From Rapana venosa (lineage: Eukaryota; Mollusca; Gastropoda; Neogastropoda; Muricidae): a DNA stretch of 64,000 nt. The translations under genes and the position numbers were made by a program. The notes beneath the pieces are model-generated. The model saw only the letters and a program-made list of their open reading frames with translations. It was not told the origin of the DNA and made no database searches. The stretch spans positions 7,044,642 to 7,108,641 of the forward strand of contig CM054135.1 of assembly GCA_028751875.1 (NCBI GenBank). Direction: 5' to 3'. This document shows, piece after piece, positions 34,667-46,155 of the stretch (positions within the stretch are counted from its first letter, which is position 1; each line of letters starts with the position of its first letter).

Positions 34667-36689
34667 AAACAAAGATGTTTGAGGACAGAGAGATATACAG
34701 GAGGAAATCAAAAGAAGCCACAAAAGCTGTGGCCCAAGCTAAAGAAAAGCATGGAACGAATGGTGTGTTGGACTTGATACAACTGAAGGTCAGCATAAGA
34801 TGTTTCGAATTGCACGGCAGATGAGGAAAGAATGGAAAGACATCAATGTAACAAAATTTGTAAAAAAAATTAGTCTGGAAATATGACTGAGAAGCAAAAT
34901 ATTCTGCAGAGATGGAAGGATTACTTTCATGATCTGCTAAATATTGAGAATCCTCATGCAATCGAGGAAGTGGAGAAAGTTGAAGGACCTGTACAAGAAG
35001 TGGCTGAAAATGAAATGAGAAGAGCAATTCGAACTATGAAAAAGAGAAAAGCCATGGGGCCATCAGGCGTGGTGACAGAAATGATACAAGCAGCAGGAGA
35101 GGAAGGAGTAAAACAACTTAGAAAATATGTCAGAAGATACAGTGAACAGAACAAATGCCCGAAGAATGGGAAGACAGTATTACTGTTCCCATTTTCAAGG
35201 GTAAAGGAGATGCACTAGTATGTGGAAAATACAGAGGAATCAGGCTTCTGGAACATGGCATGAAGATTTGAGAAAAAGTATTGGAAAGAAGACTGAAGAG
35301 CCTGTGCAATACTGATGAAAAATAGTTTGGATTCCAGGCTGGCAAATCAACCATAGATGCAATATTCATTGTGAAACAACTGCAGGAAATGTATATGGAG
35401 AAGAAAAAGAGCTTGACGCACATCTTTGTCGACCTGGAAAAAGCTTTTGATAGAGTACCCAGAAAGGCAATCCAATGGGCCTTGAGGAAACAAGATGTAC
35501 CGAAGCACATCATCTCAATGGTTATGACTTTGTACAAGAACTCCAGACCAAAAGTGAAAACTATAATTGGGAAGTCAGAAAGCTTTGAGATAAAAGTAGG
35601 AGTGCAACCAAGGATCCGCATTGAGCCCTCTGCTCTTTATCCTCGTAATGAATGGAATATCCAAGGAAGTGGAGATGCCAGAAGAGATCTGAGAACTGCT
35701 GTATGCTGACGACTTAGTACTGGTAGCTGAGAACAGTGATGGCGCTACTCAAAGATTTGGCAATTGGAAACAGAGATTAGAACGCAGATGAATGAAGGTA
35801 AATGTTGACAAGACCAAAGCAATGACAGCTGGAAAGGACCGCAGAACACATAGAGAGCAAGGCAAATACTCGTGTGGTGTCTGCCACAAAGGTGTAGGGA
35901 ACAATTCGATCAAATGCTTCAATTGTCAATATTGGTGTCACAAAAGATGCTCAAAGCTCAAAAGTCTGAAGAAGGAGGATGGAGTATTTGTCTGCCCCAG
36001 TTGTACGAATAAGAAGGGTGAAGATAATACCGATGCAGGAAAGGAGGAGCTAGAATTTGAACAAGGGAAGATAGAAGTGGTATACGAAATCTGCTACCTG
36101 GGAGAGATGATGAGCTGCGAAGCAAAATCTGAGTTAGCTGTCAGAACCAGGATTGCGAGTGCTTGGAAGAATTGGAAAGAATTGGCAAATCTGCTCGGAA
36201 ATCAGAAAATCCCACTGGAGAGACGCTGTCTGATATATAAGGCCTGCATCAAACCTGTTCTCCTGTATGGCTCGGAGACGTGGTTTTCACAAAAACCGTC
36301 GAACGTTTGTTGAAGAGCTGTGAAAACTGAATGCTATGCTACATGACAAAGATCAAATGGGAAGACAGGATCACGAATGAAGAACTATGAAGAATGTGCA
36401 ATGTTGATGATCTGAAGTCTGTAGCTAGTACCAATGGACTGCACTGGTTTGGGCACGTTCAACGGAAAGCAGAACACCACATCATAAAAATAACAATGAA
36501 CTTCGTAGTGGATGGAAAGAGACCAAAGGGAAGACCTTGCAAGACCTGGGCTGCCTGTATTGCAGATGATCTTAGAGAAAGGGGCATAAATAAGGAGGAA
36601 GCTCAAAACAGAGAGAGATGGAAAAGGCTCATCAATGTCAAACCTCCCCTGGGAGAAACATGACAAAAAAGGAAGAAGAAGAAGAAGAG
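34667..36689 (+). mobile_element. 5'-truncated LINE carrying a PHD finger, nested insertion
   Basis: The element is 2,023 bp and is flanked by ctgtaatactgc at 34655-34666 and 36690-36701, with a (GAA)n 3' tail. It lacks the endonuclease and starts in the linker before RT. Blocks in order: RRAIRTMKKRKAMGPSG near 35020-35070, KGKGDALVCGKYRGI near 35200-35245, FVDLEKAFDRVPRKAI near 35428-35475, QGSALSPLLF near 35610-35640, YADD at 35702-35713, then a C4HC3 PHD-type finger at 35867-36004 (C-x2-C-x10-C-x2-C-x4-H-x2-C ... C-x2-C), YGSETW near 36265-36285 and a WFGHVQRK block near 36448-36472. It is dead: frameshifts near 35140 and 35605, and stops near 35271, 35323 and 35688. The clade is not assigned; the tail resembles RTE/L2-related elements. 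Confidence 0.93.
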
Positions 36690-37065
36690 CTGTAATACTG
36701 CCTTTTCCCCTTTAGTCGTCAGATGCAATGTGCCTCTTTTAGGACTAATAACCCTTGTTGTAAAGTTATATCCTAAATAACAATAAGTATTTACAACTTC
36801 CAGTCTGTTACCTTGTAGAACCATTTTTCATGACTTCCCAACATCTCCCCTTTTCTAAATACCATAATCTTAGTTTTATCTATATTTACGTTTAGTTTTA
36901 CACTTTCAAAAATGATTCTAGGATGTTTAATTGATTCTGTAGACCACATGGTGTCATTGAAACCAAAGCAACATCATCTGCAAAAAGTAGGATAAGTAGT
37001 TCCATGATATCCGGATACAACTGCACTCCATGTTTACCATTGTCATTGATAAGTTTAGCTAACTG
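36690..37065 (-). pseudogene. CR1-like LINE, part 1 (RT motif C)
   Basis: The minus strand encodes LAKLINDNGKHGVQLYPDIM, then LLFADDVALVS with FADD at 36973-36984, then NIDKTKIMVFRK and VNTYCYLGYNFTT. It ends in LTTKGEKAVLQ at the insertion site. A frameshift lies near 36890. Upstream of 37065 the element is lost, so it is itself truncated or interrupted. FADD with a GLQNQLNIL helix is typical of CR1/Crack/Daphne-type LINEs. Confidence 0.87.
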
Positions 37066-37082
37066 AGAAAAATACAAAACTT

Positions 37083-37600
37083 TTTAGAACTTAATACAAG
37101 AAAACTATTCTATTATGCATATATTCAGTGCAATATTGGTTATGGTTCAACACTGTGGGATCTAGCTTGCAAAAATATACTTAAACCGTTGATAAGTGTT
37201 CATAAAAGAGCCATTAAATTTACCATTGACATATCATCTTCATTAACAGCATCTGCCTACAAACAAGCAAATGTTCTACCACTCGAAGCAAAACTTCCAT
37301 ACAGTCAAGGGATTTTTATGCATAAAATACTGCACAGAGATGCTCCATTTCTTCTTAAGAACATGTTTATCATTAATGAATATCGACATTCACAAAAACT
37401 GAACCTTCCTTTTACGACCATTACTCTATGCAAATCTAGTCTAAAGTATTCTGGAGGATGGGTGTGGAATAATTTACCAGAAGTCATAAGATCTGAATCA
37501 AACTTGAAAAAAAAATTAAAAACAGGTTGTACAATTTCATTATGGATCTCTCTGACTTTACCTGTCTATACCCAAAGATGTATTGAGAACAATATTATAT
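37083..37600 (+). pseudogene. LINE C-terminal fragment, plus strand
   Basis: The plus strand encodes a familiar LINE tail: KLFYYAYIQCNIGYGSTLWD near 37102-37161, ILKPLISVHKRAIKFTIDIS, YKQANVLPLEAKLPYSQGIF, MHKILHRDAPFLLK and SLKYSGGWVWNNLPEVIRSE near 37440-37500. No stop interrupts 37083-37560. The order (a Trp-Asp box, a KRAI helix, LPLE, then W-NLP) is that of CR1/Daphne-type LINEs. It lies head to head with part 1 of the minus-strand LINE. Confidence 0.85.
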
Positions 37601-37669
37601 ACATATATATTTTTTTCACTGATATTGTAATCGGACTATATTTCGTTTCGGTATACATAGCTTTGATGA

Positions 37670-37916
37670 TCCTCTCTCACATCTCCCCTCCCTCCCCCTC
37701 TCTCTCTCCTCTCCACTCTCTCTCTCTTCCTCCTCTCTCTCTCTCCTCTCCTCTCTCTGTCAGAACCAGATTGCGAGTGTCATATAATTTGCATGAGTAA
37801 AATCAAATAATTTTATTGTTGACGGTGATCGGCACTGTTTTGAGAATTGTATATTCCCTTTATCCCTGAAACACACACACAATCTTTTCTCTCTCCTCTC
37901 TCTCTCTCTCTCTCCC

Positions 37917-37962
<46 letters not shown>
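37670..37962. repeat. (CT)n microsatellites with first copy of module A
   Basis: CT arrays occupy 37670-37760 and 37888-37962. Between them, at 37779-37882, lies the first of four copies of a 105-bp module also found at 38061, 39079 and 39358. Confidence 0.88.
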
Positions 37963-38278
37963 CCCCTAATGACCTTATAGATTTGGCTGTTTTTTTCCCC
38001 CCTATCTTTTCTTCCTTGTTTTTATTGTGTGAGAATATGAGTATTGAGTTTATTTGATTATCATGACATATAATTTGTATGCGTAATCAAAATAAGTGTT
38101 GAAGGTGATCGTGTACTGTTTTGAGAATTATAAATTTATTACCATCTCTGAAACACACACACACACACACAACACACAACACGCGCCCCCACGCACCCCA
38201 CGCACCACGCAAAAGCACGCACGCACACACACAACACACACACACACACACACCACACACCAACACACACACTCTCCC

Positions 38279-38324
<46 letters not shown>

Positions 38325-39168
38325 CTTCTATAGTTGTGGTATATTCTAATGAAAGGGCACATTCATGCTTCTATTTCAATATTATTTTGGACTTGTTGAC
38401 TGTACTTTTCGCTCCAGTGAATGCATATTTCAATATCTTAGTATTTTGTGTAACAACTATGTGTACTATTCTACAAAATGAAGGCGTTCGATTTTTATGA
38501 TCTATAAGTTTAGCCTTCTCTCTAGTTGATTTGTTTTGGGGGTGGGGGGCGGTTTGTTTGTTTTTTGTTTTTGGTGTATGTGTGTGTATGGGGAACGGGG
38601 GGGGGGGGGGGCGGTGTTGGGTTTGTGTGTGTGTGGGGTTTTTTTTTTTTTTTTTTTCTTTTTTTCTTTCTTCTTTTTTCTCTTTTTTTTGTTGTTTTTT
38701 TCTTGTTTTTGTTTGTTTGTTGGGGGGGGGGGGGTTGTTTTTTGGTTTGTTGTTGTTGGTTTTTTGTTTTTTTGTTGTTGTTGTTGTTGTTTTTTGTCTG
38801 TCTGGGGTTTTTGTGTGTGTGTGTGTGTGTTTGTTTTTTTCTCTTAAAAAAAAATTTTTTCACCCTTTGCTTTTACTGTTTGAAGTATGAGTATTGGGGT
38901 TTATTATTAATATGGACCCTACGGTTTGGGGACTGGATGTAAAAAGCACATGAGTACTTATTCTTTCCTGGGAAAAAAAAGTCTTTTTTACTTACAATGT
39001 GTTGATGTTCTTTTATGACTTTATTGGGGTTTTTCCCCTCTTTATTGTGTGAGTATATGGGTATTGCACTTACTTTATCATCATAACATTCAATTTGTAT
39101 GAGTATAATCAAAAAGTGTTGGTGTTGATCGTGTGCTATGTGAGTATTATATAATTAGTATTATCCCT

Positions 39169-39253
<85 letters not shown>

Positions 39254-40090
39254 AAACACATTCTCTCTCTCAATGACTGTATAGGTTTAGATTTCTTCTT
39301 TTGTTTTGTTTCTTGTTTTTATTATGTGAATGTATGGGTATCGGGTTTATTTCATTATCATGACATATAATTTGAACGAGTATAATAAAAAAAAAAGAGT
39401 GTTGATGGTGATCGTGTACTGTTTTGGGAATTATATATTGGATATTATCTCTGAAATACACACACACACACTTCTGTCTCTCTGTCTCTAGCTCTGTCTC
39501 TGTATATCTCACCTTTTATCGTTTTGCTTATAGTTATAGTGTATCCTGATGAAGGATTCATATTTTATATTTTCAATACTTTATTGGGCTTGTCCGCTGT
39601 ACTTAAGTTTTAATGAGTGTCCTATTTCAATATCTTATTGTTATATGTAACAAGTATATGTACCATTTGACAATGTGTGGATGTTTATCTTTATGACTTA
39701 TTAAGTTTGGTTGTGGTTATTTTTCTTGGTTTTGTTGTTGTTGTTTGTTTTTCTCTTTTTTTTTTCTTTTTCCTTCTTTTGTTGATTTGTTTTTTTTTCT
39801 CCTTGTTTGTTTTGGTTGGGGTTTTGGGGGGTGGGGGGTGTTTTTAGGGTTTTCTTTTTTTTTTTTTTTTTTTTGTGTGGTGTTTTTGTTTGTTTGGGTT
39901 TTTGTTTTGTTGGGGGGGGGGGGCTGTTTTGAAAAGGGTTATTTCCCCTTGTTTCTACTGTGAGAGTGTATAAGTGTTGGGTTTTTATTAAGATGTATCC
40001 CTACGGGCGGGGACTGGATATAAAAAAAGCACATGAGTACTTATTCAATGTCCTCGAAATAAAAGAATTTGTCATTGTCATTGTCATTGT
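37779..40090. repeat. Tandem duplication of about 1.3 kb
   Basis: Module A (about 105 bp, core catgacatataatttgta to gatcgtgtactgttttgag, ending in a CA array) occurs at 37779, 38061, 39079 and 39358. Module B (about 190 bp, with ttcaatatctta and a tgtaac word) occurs at 38326-38515 and 39525-39715. A T/G-rich block and a 3' SINE-B tail follow each module B (tails at 38925-38972 and 40009-40090). The second set repeats the first with an offset of about 1.2-1.3 kb. Frames inside encode only simple repeats. Confidence 0.88.
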
Positions 40091-40489
40091 CTCTCATGTT
40101 TGCATTCTCTCTGACACTTTTTTCTTCTTCTGGAGAATGTTGTTCAACAATATGACTCGAAGGAACATCATAGATTTTTTAGGTGTATGTGTGTGAATTC
40201 TAACAAACTACTTTTGTCATATCATTATTCCTTCAAGCTCCATAAATTTTTATATATTATCATAATTATTTTGTTTATGATGATGGTGGCGATTATGGTG
40301 ATGATGATAGAGGTGATGACGACGGTGTTGATAGTGGTGATGTTTATTGTGATTATTATGATTCACTTTGCTTATGTTTTGTCTGTTTACTTTCTTTCTT
40401 TCTTTCTTTCTTTCCGAGGGCTGGATGTAAAAAAGAAGTCTTGTACTTATTCTATTACCCTCAGAAAATAAAATTTCGTTATCGTTATC
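40091..40489 (+). repeat. Unique stretch ending in a SINE-B 3' tail
   Basis: The segment holds a GAT/GGT-rich tract at 40275-40350, (CTTT)n at 40387-40412 and, at 40416-40489, a SINE-B tail ending in aaaataaaatttcgttatcg. No gene is supported. Confidence 0.7.
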
Positions 40490-40512
40490 TCTCACTCTCT
40501 CTCTCTATCTCT

Positions 40513-40575
<63 letters not shown>

Positions 40576-40607
40576 GTGACTGGTCTCTCTCTCTCTCTCT
40601 GTCACTG

Positions 40608-40643
<36 letters not shown>

Positions 40644-40683
40644 GTGACTGGTCTCTCTCTCTCTCTCTCTCTCCCTGTGACTG

Positions 40684-40720
<37 letters not shown>

Positions 40721-40726
40721 GTGACT

Positions 40727-40765
<39 letters not shown>

Positions 40766-40772
40766 GTGACTG

Positions 40773-40810
<38 letters not shown>

Positions 40811-40860
40811 TCCCTGTGGACTGGTCTCTCTCTCTCTCTCTCTCTCTCCTCCCTGTGACT

Positions 40861-40899
<39 letters not shown>

Positions 40900-40905
40900 G
40901 TGCCT

Positions 40906-40950
<45 letters not shown>

Positions 40951-41044
40951 GTGACTGGTCTCTCTCTCTCTCTCTCTCTGCTCTCTCTCCCCTGTGACTG
41001 TCTTCTCTCTCTCTCTCTCTCTCTCCTGTGCCTGGTCTCTCTCT

Positions 41045-41089
<45 letters not shown>

Positions 41090-41133
41090 CTGGTCTTCCT
41101 CCTCTCTCTCTCTCTCTCTCTCTCTCTGTGACT

Positions 41134-41174
<41 letters not shown>

Positions 41175-41182
41175 GTGACTGG

Positions 41183-41220
<38 letters not shown>

Positions 41221-41232
41221 CTCCCTGTGCCT

Positions 41233-41267
<35 letters not shown>

Positions 41268-41356
41268 GTGCCTGGTCTCTCTCTCTCTCTCTCTCTCTCT
41301 TCCTGTGCCTGGTCTCTCTCTCTCTCATCTCTCTCTCTCTCTCTCTCCCTGTGACT

Positions 41357-41393
<37 letters not shown>

Positions 41394-42510
41394 GTGACTG
41401 GTCTCTCTCTCTCTCTGTGACTGGTCTCTCTCTCTGTGACTGGTCTCTCTCTCTCTGTGACTGGTCTCTCTCTGTGACTGGTCTCTCTCTGTGACTGGTC
41501 TCTCTCTCCCTGTGACTGGTCTCTCTCTCTCTCTCTGTGACTGGTCTCTCTCTCTGTGACTGGTCTCTCTCTCTCTGTGGACTGGCCCTCTCTCTCTGTG
41601 ACTGGTCTCTCTCTCCCCTCTCACTCTCTCTTCCTGTGAATGGTCTCTCTCTCTCTGTGATTGGTCTCTCTCTCTCTCTCTCCCTGTGACTGGTCTCTCT
41701 CGTCTCTGTGACTGGTCTCTCTCTCTCTCTCTCACTCTCTTTTCCCTGTGATGGTCTCTCTCTCTCTCTGTGACTGGTCTCTCTCTCTCTCTCTCCTCTC
41801 TCCCCCCTGTGACTGGTCTCTCTCTCTCTGTGACTGGTCTCTCTCTCTCGTGACTGGTCTCCCCTCTCTCTCTCTCTCTCATTTCTTTTCCGGTGACTGG
41901 TCTCTCTCTCTCTGGGGACTGGTCTCTTTTCTCTCTCCTTCTCTCTCTCCTCTCTCTCTCCTTCTCCCCCCTCCCCTCCCCCCTGGGGCCTGGCCCCCCC
42001 CCCCCCCCCCCCTCCCCCTTCTCTCTCTTTTGTGCCCTTCTCTCTCTCTTCTTCTTTCCCCCCTGTGACTGGCCCTCTCTTTTCCCCCTCTTTTTCTGAC
42101 TGGTCCCCTCCCCTTCTCTCTCTTCTCCCCTCTCCTTTTTTCCCGTGACTGGCCCTCTCCCTTCTCTCTCTCTCTCTTTTCCCCCTCCCCTGTGACTGGC
42201 CCTCTCCCTCTCCTCTCTCCCCCTCTTTCTCCCGGTAACGGGGGTCTCTCTCTCTTTTTTGTGACGGGCCCCTCCTCCTTTTGTCATTTGGTTGTCTCTC
42301 TCTCTCTGTGACTGGTCTTCCTCCTCCCCTCTCTCTCTCTCTTTCCCCTTTGTAAACGGTCTCTCTCTCTCTCTCCTCTCTTCCTTTCCCCCCTTGGGGA
42401 CTTTCTCTCTCTCTCTCCACTTTTTCCTCTCTCTTTCTCCCTGGATTTTGGTCCTCTCTTCTCTCTCTCTCCTCTCTCTCGCTCTCGGACTGGTCTTTTT
42501 CCCTAAAGAG
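40490..42510. repeat. (CT)n satellite punctuated by CTGTGACTGGT
   Basis: About 2 kb of CT dinucleotides is interrupted roughly every 20-60 bp by ccctgtgactggtctctc or the variant ctgtgcctggtc. Several dozen copies are present. Spacing is short and regular near 41400-41600 and the sequence decays toward 42500. The long Arg/Glu and Ser/Leu frames are artefacts. Confidence 0.97.
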
Positions 42511-42629
42511 GGGGGAAGAAGGGCCCGGCAGTTAAACAAAAAGACAGAACACAACAACCAAAAAACAAATTCCATGGGATTCATGGGACAAAAAAATTTT
42601 ACAGACTACCACCAAGAAAACATAACAAA

Positions 42630-42960
42630 CAAAAAACCCCCAAACCCACCCCCCCCCCCCACCCCCACCCCAACCCCCCAACTCCACCCCCTCCCCCCCC
42701 ACCCCCACCCCCACCCCTTTCCCCCCCATCACCCTCCCCCCCCCCTTTCCCCCCCCCCCCCACCCACCATCCCCCAAACCCACCCCCCAACCCCCCCCAC
42801 CACCCCTCCTCCCCCCCCCCACCCCCACCCCCATCCCCAAAAACCCCAAACCCCCCCCCCCCCCACCACCCCCCCTCTACCCCCTCCCCCCCCACCCCCC
42901 AAACCCCAAAACCCCCCCCCAACCCCACCCCCCCCCCCCCATCCCCCCCACACCCCACCG
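42630..42960. repeat. C-rich low-complexity tract
   Basis: About 330 bp are almost entirely C with regular A (cccccacc-type). On the other strand this is a G-rich tract. It adjoins a damaged region, so true length and composition are doubtful. 42511-42629 shows no gene. Confidence 0.85.
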
Positions 42961-43129
42961 TAAACCTTGGTCTTTCCATTTTTTGGTTTTTTTTGTAGGG
43001 GGCCCAGCACCGGGGCTTTATCACAGTTCTTGTTTAAAAACCATTAAACCCGGGGGAACAGAAAATTTGAGAGGTGTATGGCCAGGGGTTTTTCCCCAAA
43101 CCAGGGGAAATTCCATTTACAGTTTAGCC

Positions 43130-43340
43130 CTTTAGTGATCGCCTTTGTCTGACTGGGCTTGACTTGCACGTTTTTATGTGATACAGCCCGGGGGGCGGGT
43201 TTGGGCCCTTTTGGGGGAAACCCTCCCCAAACCCTGACTGTCCTTATCCCCCACTTGGCCGAGAGATTGGGGTTTGTATGTGGGAAAGGCCATCTCCTAT
43301 CCCAAAATTTCTGCCCATTTCCAAAAACAGCAGTTGTCCC
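43130..43340 (+). repeat. Dispersed repeat R, copy 2
   Basis: It aligns with 21595-21820: tagtgatcg, gggggaaaccctccccaaa, cccacttggccgagagat and tgcccatttccaaaaaca. The similarity may extend rightward to about 43400. The open frames over it on both strands have no known motif. Confidence 0.75.
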
Positions 43341-43400
43341 CTCTCCTCTCTGTTTTGGGGGTCATCTGGGGACACGACGGCCCCAAAAACATCCAGTGGG

Positions 43401-45029
43401 GTGGGGGTTTTTTGGGTGTGGGGTGCAAAAGAAAAGGCCCGGGCAAAAGCAAGCTGTCTCTGGGTTTTGGGGGGTTTGTGTGAGGGGTGCTCGCCTGGTG
43501 ACCCTCCCGTGCTGGAGCAATTTCGCCCTTCTCCGGGAGGCCCCTCCCTGCTGAGGCAATTTTCAAACTGTCGAAAACTGAAACAATGGTGGGGGCATTC
43601 AGTTTGAGTGTTTTTCCCAAAACCTCCCGGGGGGGCCCCAAAATAATTCAAGTCTAAAAAAAACATAGCGGGTGTTTGAAAGAATCATCAAAAATTTATT
43701 ACTATTAAATCCCCCATCAGACAGGCATTACAATACATTCATCTATGGTATGAAAAGGGGTTGTGCAAAAAGAAATTTCCCCTGTTAGGTTTACATTTTT
43801 TTAGGTTTTCCCTTTTTTCTACAGCTTTTTACTTTCTGAATTAGAGGGTTTCAGATTTTGCATCAAATTGCACTGTTTGGTTGGATAAATATCACAACTT
43901 TTCCCAAAGGGAAATATTTCGCTCTTGAATTTCACAAAAAATTTTTTTCTCATTGTCAATACAAAACTCCGCCCTCATTACGTTCTCACACGCTGCCCCT
44001 TTTTCCAAAAAAATTTTTTTCATCTCATTCATATCATTACATTAATTATTTTTTCATCACTTCACACCACCCAAAAAAGGGCATCCTTTCCCACTCACTT
44101 TCCCCTCATTTTAAAACATCACTTCACATTTTTTTTCGCCCATTTTAAATCAAATTCCCTGCAGGGCCCCGGGCTTACGAAACCCACATGACGGGTTGTC
44201 ACTGTTTTGTTTGCCCTTTGAAAAATTCTTGAAAATGACTTGCCCAGGGCAAAATGATTTCCATACACTAAAGCACAATGATTGTCCACAGAGGCACGTC
44301 CATAAAAACATCGCGGGCAGTATGATTAGCAAAATAAATGGGGACTGGGTGGGGGGGGTTTTAAAAAAAAACCCCAGGGGGAAAGATTGTTTAAATTTTG
44401 CTTCCCCTTTTCCCCCGGGGGCTCATTTTCTCCTTCTCCCCTCCTTATGTCCCTGTTCACTTGTGATGGACACTTTTTTCAAAAGTTCCCTTTTAAATTT
44501 GGGAGTACAGGGGAAAGGGCTGGAAATTTCCACGGGTCAGTCTAAAGTTTCAACAACATTTTTAATCGCCCCCACCTTTTCACTTTAAAGGAAGAAAACC
44601 CCAAAATTTTCTTTTGGGAATTCCGCATACTTTCCCCAACATCCCGGAACCCTTCACCTGGAAATTAAATTTTTTAACTTCGTAAAAAACCAAAGGGAAA
44701 CTCTGCACAAAAAACCACAAAGTGTGTCATGGGGCACCAACAAGGGAAGTCACCAAAACAAAGAGAGGAGGGGGGAAAAGGAACAGATTTGGGGGGAAAA
44801 AAAGTTTTAAACAGTGGAATTTGGTACTGGGAAAAAAAGAGATGGGTGACACTTAAAATGGATTGGGGGGTTTGGGGGGGTAATGCAAAAGTGTGGGGGG
44901 GTTCAACCCCTTTGGGGCCCGAAACCCCCCCCCCACCCCAACCCAAATTAAAGGCCATGAGGGGTGGTCGGGGGTGCTATTCTTTTGGATGAAATGATAA
45001 ACCAAAGTCCCCGCATTTTAAAAAAATTT
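43401..45029. other. Unassigned low-confidence stretch
   Basis: No gene recognised. 43960-44150 is C/T/A-rich with tcattcatatcattac-like words. 44700-44950 is G/A-rich. Confidence 0.5.
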
Positions 45030-45245
45030 ATTTGGGCGCAGGGTAAAAGAACCCCACGGAACGAGGATTGTCCCGGGAAAAAATTCGTAAAAAAAAGCCA
45101 CTCTGGTGGGGAAAACTAAAACATTTTCAGACGGGAAAAAGAAAAAAAAAATTGGGGGCCGCGGGCCTTGGGGCGATGCGCTCTCCCCTGGGGAGAGAAA
45201 GCCCAAATTTCACGCCGAGAAATCTATTTGTGCCCTTAAAAAAAA
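45030..45245 (+). repeat. SINE-D fragment, plus strand
   Basis: It contains the gattgtcccgggaaaaaatt block, a gccactctggtggggaaaac block and the 3' block gcgatgcgctctcccctggg, gaaatctatttgtgc, matching 5800-5960 with homopolymer damage. Confidence 0.68.
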
Positions 45246-45437
45246 AGGGGAAATCAAAAAGGGGCGAAACTCCCAAAAGGAAAGGAAGAAAATTTTTGTA
45301 AACACCAAACGCCCACAAACGAAAATTTGGGGGGGGGGACAGGAAAACGATGAAAAGGGGTGAAAGTGAGGGGGGGTGGTGGTGGTGGGGGTAAAAAGGG
45401 GGCAGGGGGGAGTTTCCCGGGGTGGGGGAGAGAGGGG

Positions 45438-45473
<36 letters not shown>

Positions 45474-45625
45474 AAAGAGAGAGAAAAGAGAAAAGAAAAG
45501 AGAGAAAAGAGAGAGAGAGAGAGGGGAAAAAGGGGGGGGAAAAAGGGAAGATTTGGGAAATGTGAGGAATTTCGGGAAGGGGTTTCCAAAAGGGGGACAA
45601 TCCCTCTGAAGGCGCTTCTGTTTGT
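45246..45625. repeat. GA-rich tract and flank
   Basis: A GA array lies at 45430-45525 within G-rich sequence. No gene. Confidence 0.7.
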
Positions 45626-45639
45626 ATTTTGTTTCCTCT

Positions 45640-46155
45640 TTTTTCTTCTTCTTCTTCTTCCTTTTTGTTTCTTCTTCTTCTTCTTCTTTCATCTTCTTTT
45701 CTTCTTCTTCTTTTTCCCTTCTTCTTTTTCCCTTCTTCTTTTTCTGCTTTTTTTTTCTTTTTCTTCTTCTTCTTCTTTTTCCCTTCTTCTTCTTTCTTCT
45801 TCTTCTTCTTCTTCGTTTCTTCTTTTTTCTTCTTCTTTCTTCTTCTTTTTCCTTCTTCTTTTTCTTTTTTCCCTTTTTTTTTTCTTCTTCTTTTTCTTCT
45901 TCTTCTTCTTCTTCTTCTTTTCTTCTTCTTTTTTCTTCTTCTTCCTTCTTCTTTTTTTTCTTCTTTTTTCTTGTTCTTGTTCTTGTTTCTTCTTCTTCTT
46001 CTTCTTCTTTTCTTCTTTTCTTCTTCTTTCTTTTCTTTTTTTGTTTTCTTCTTCTTCTTCTTCTTCTTCTTTTTTCTTTTTTCTTTTTCTTCTTCTTTTT
46101 CCCCTTCTTTTTCTTTTTTCTTTTCTTCTTTTTTTCTTTTTTTTTTTTTCTTTTT
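45640..46155. repeat. (TTC)n array
   Basis: About 500 bp of TTC repeats with T-run interruptions. The Ser/Phe-rich frames are artefacts. Confidence 0.95.

Noticed and set aside
40492..42420. Frame of 642 codons on the minus strand
   Set aside because: It consists of Arg-Glu repeats with spacer-encoded residues from a CT satellite. No start context, splice site or complex sequence supports a protein.
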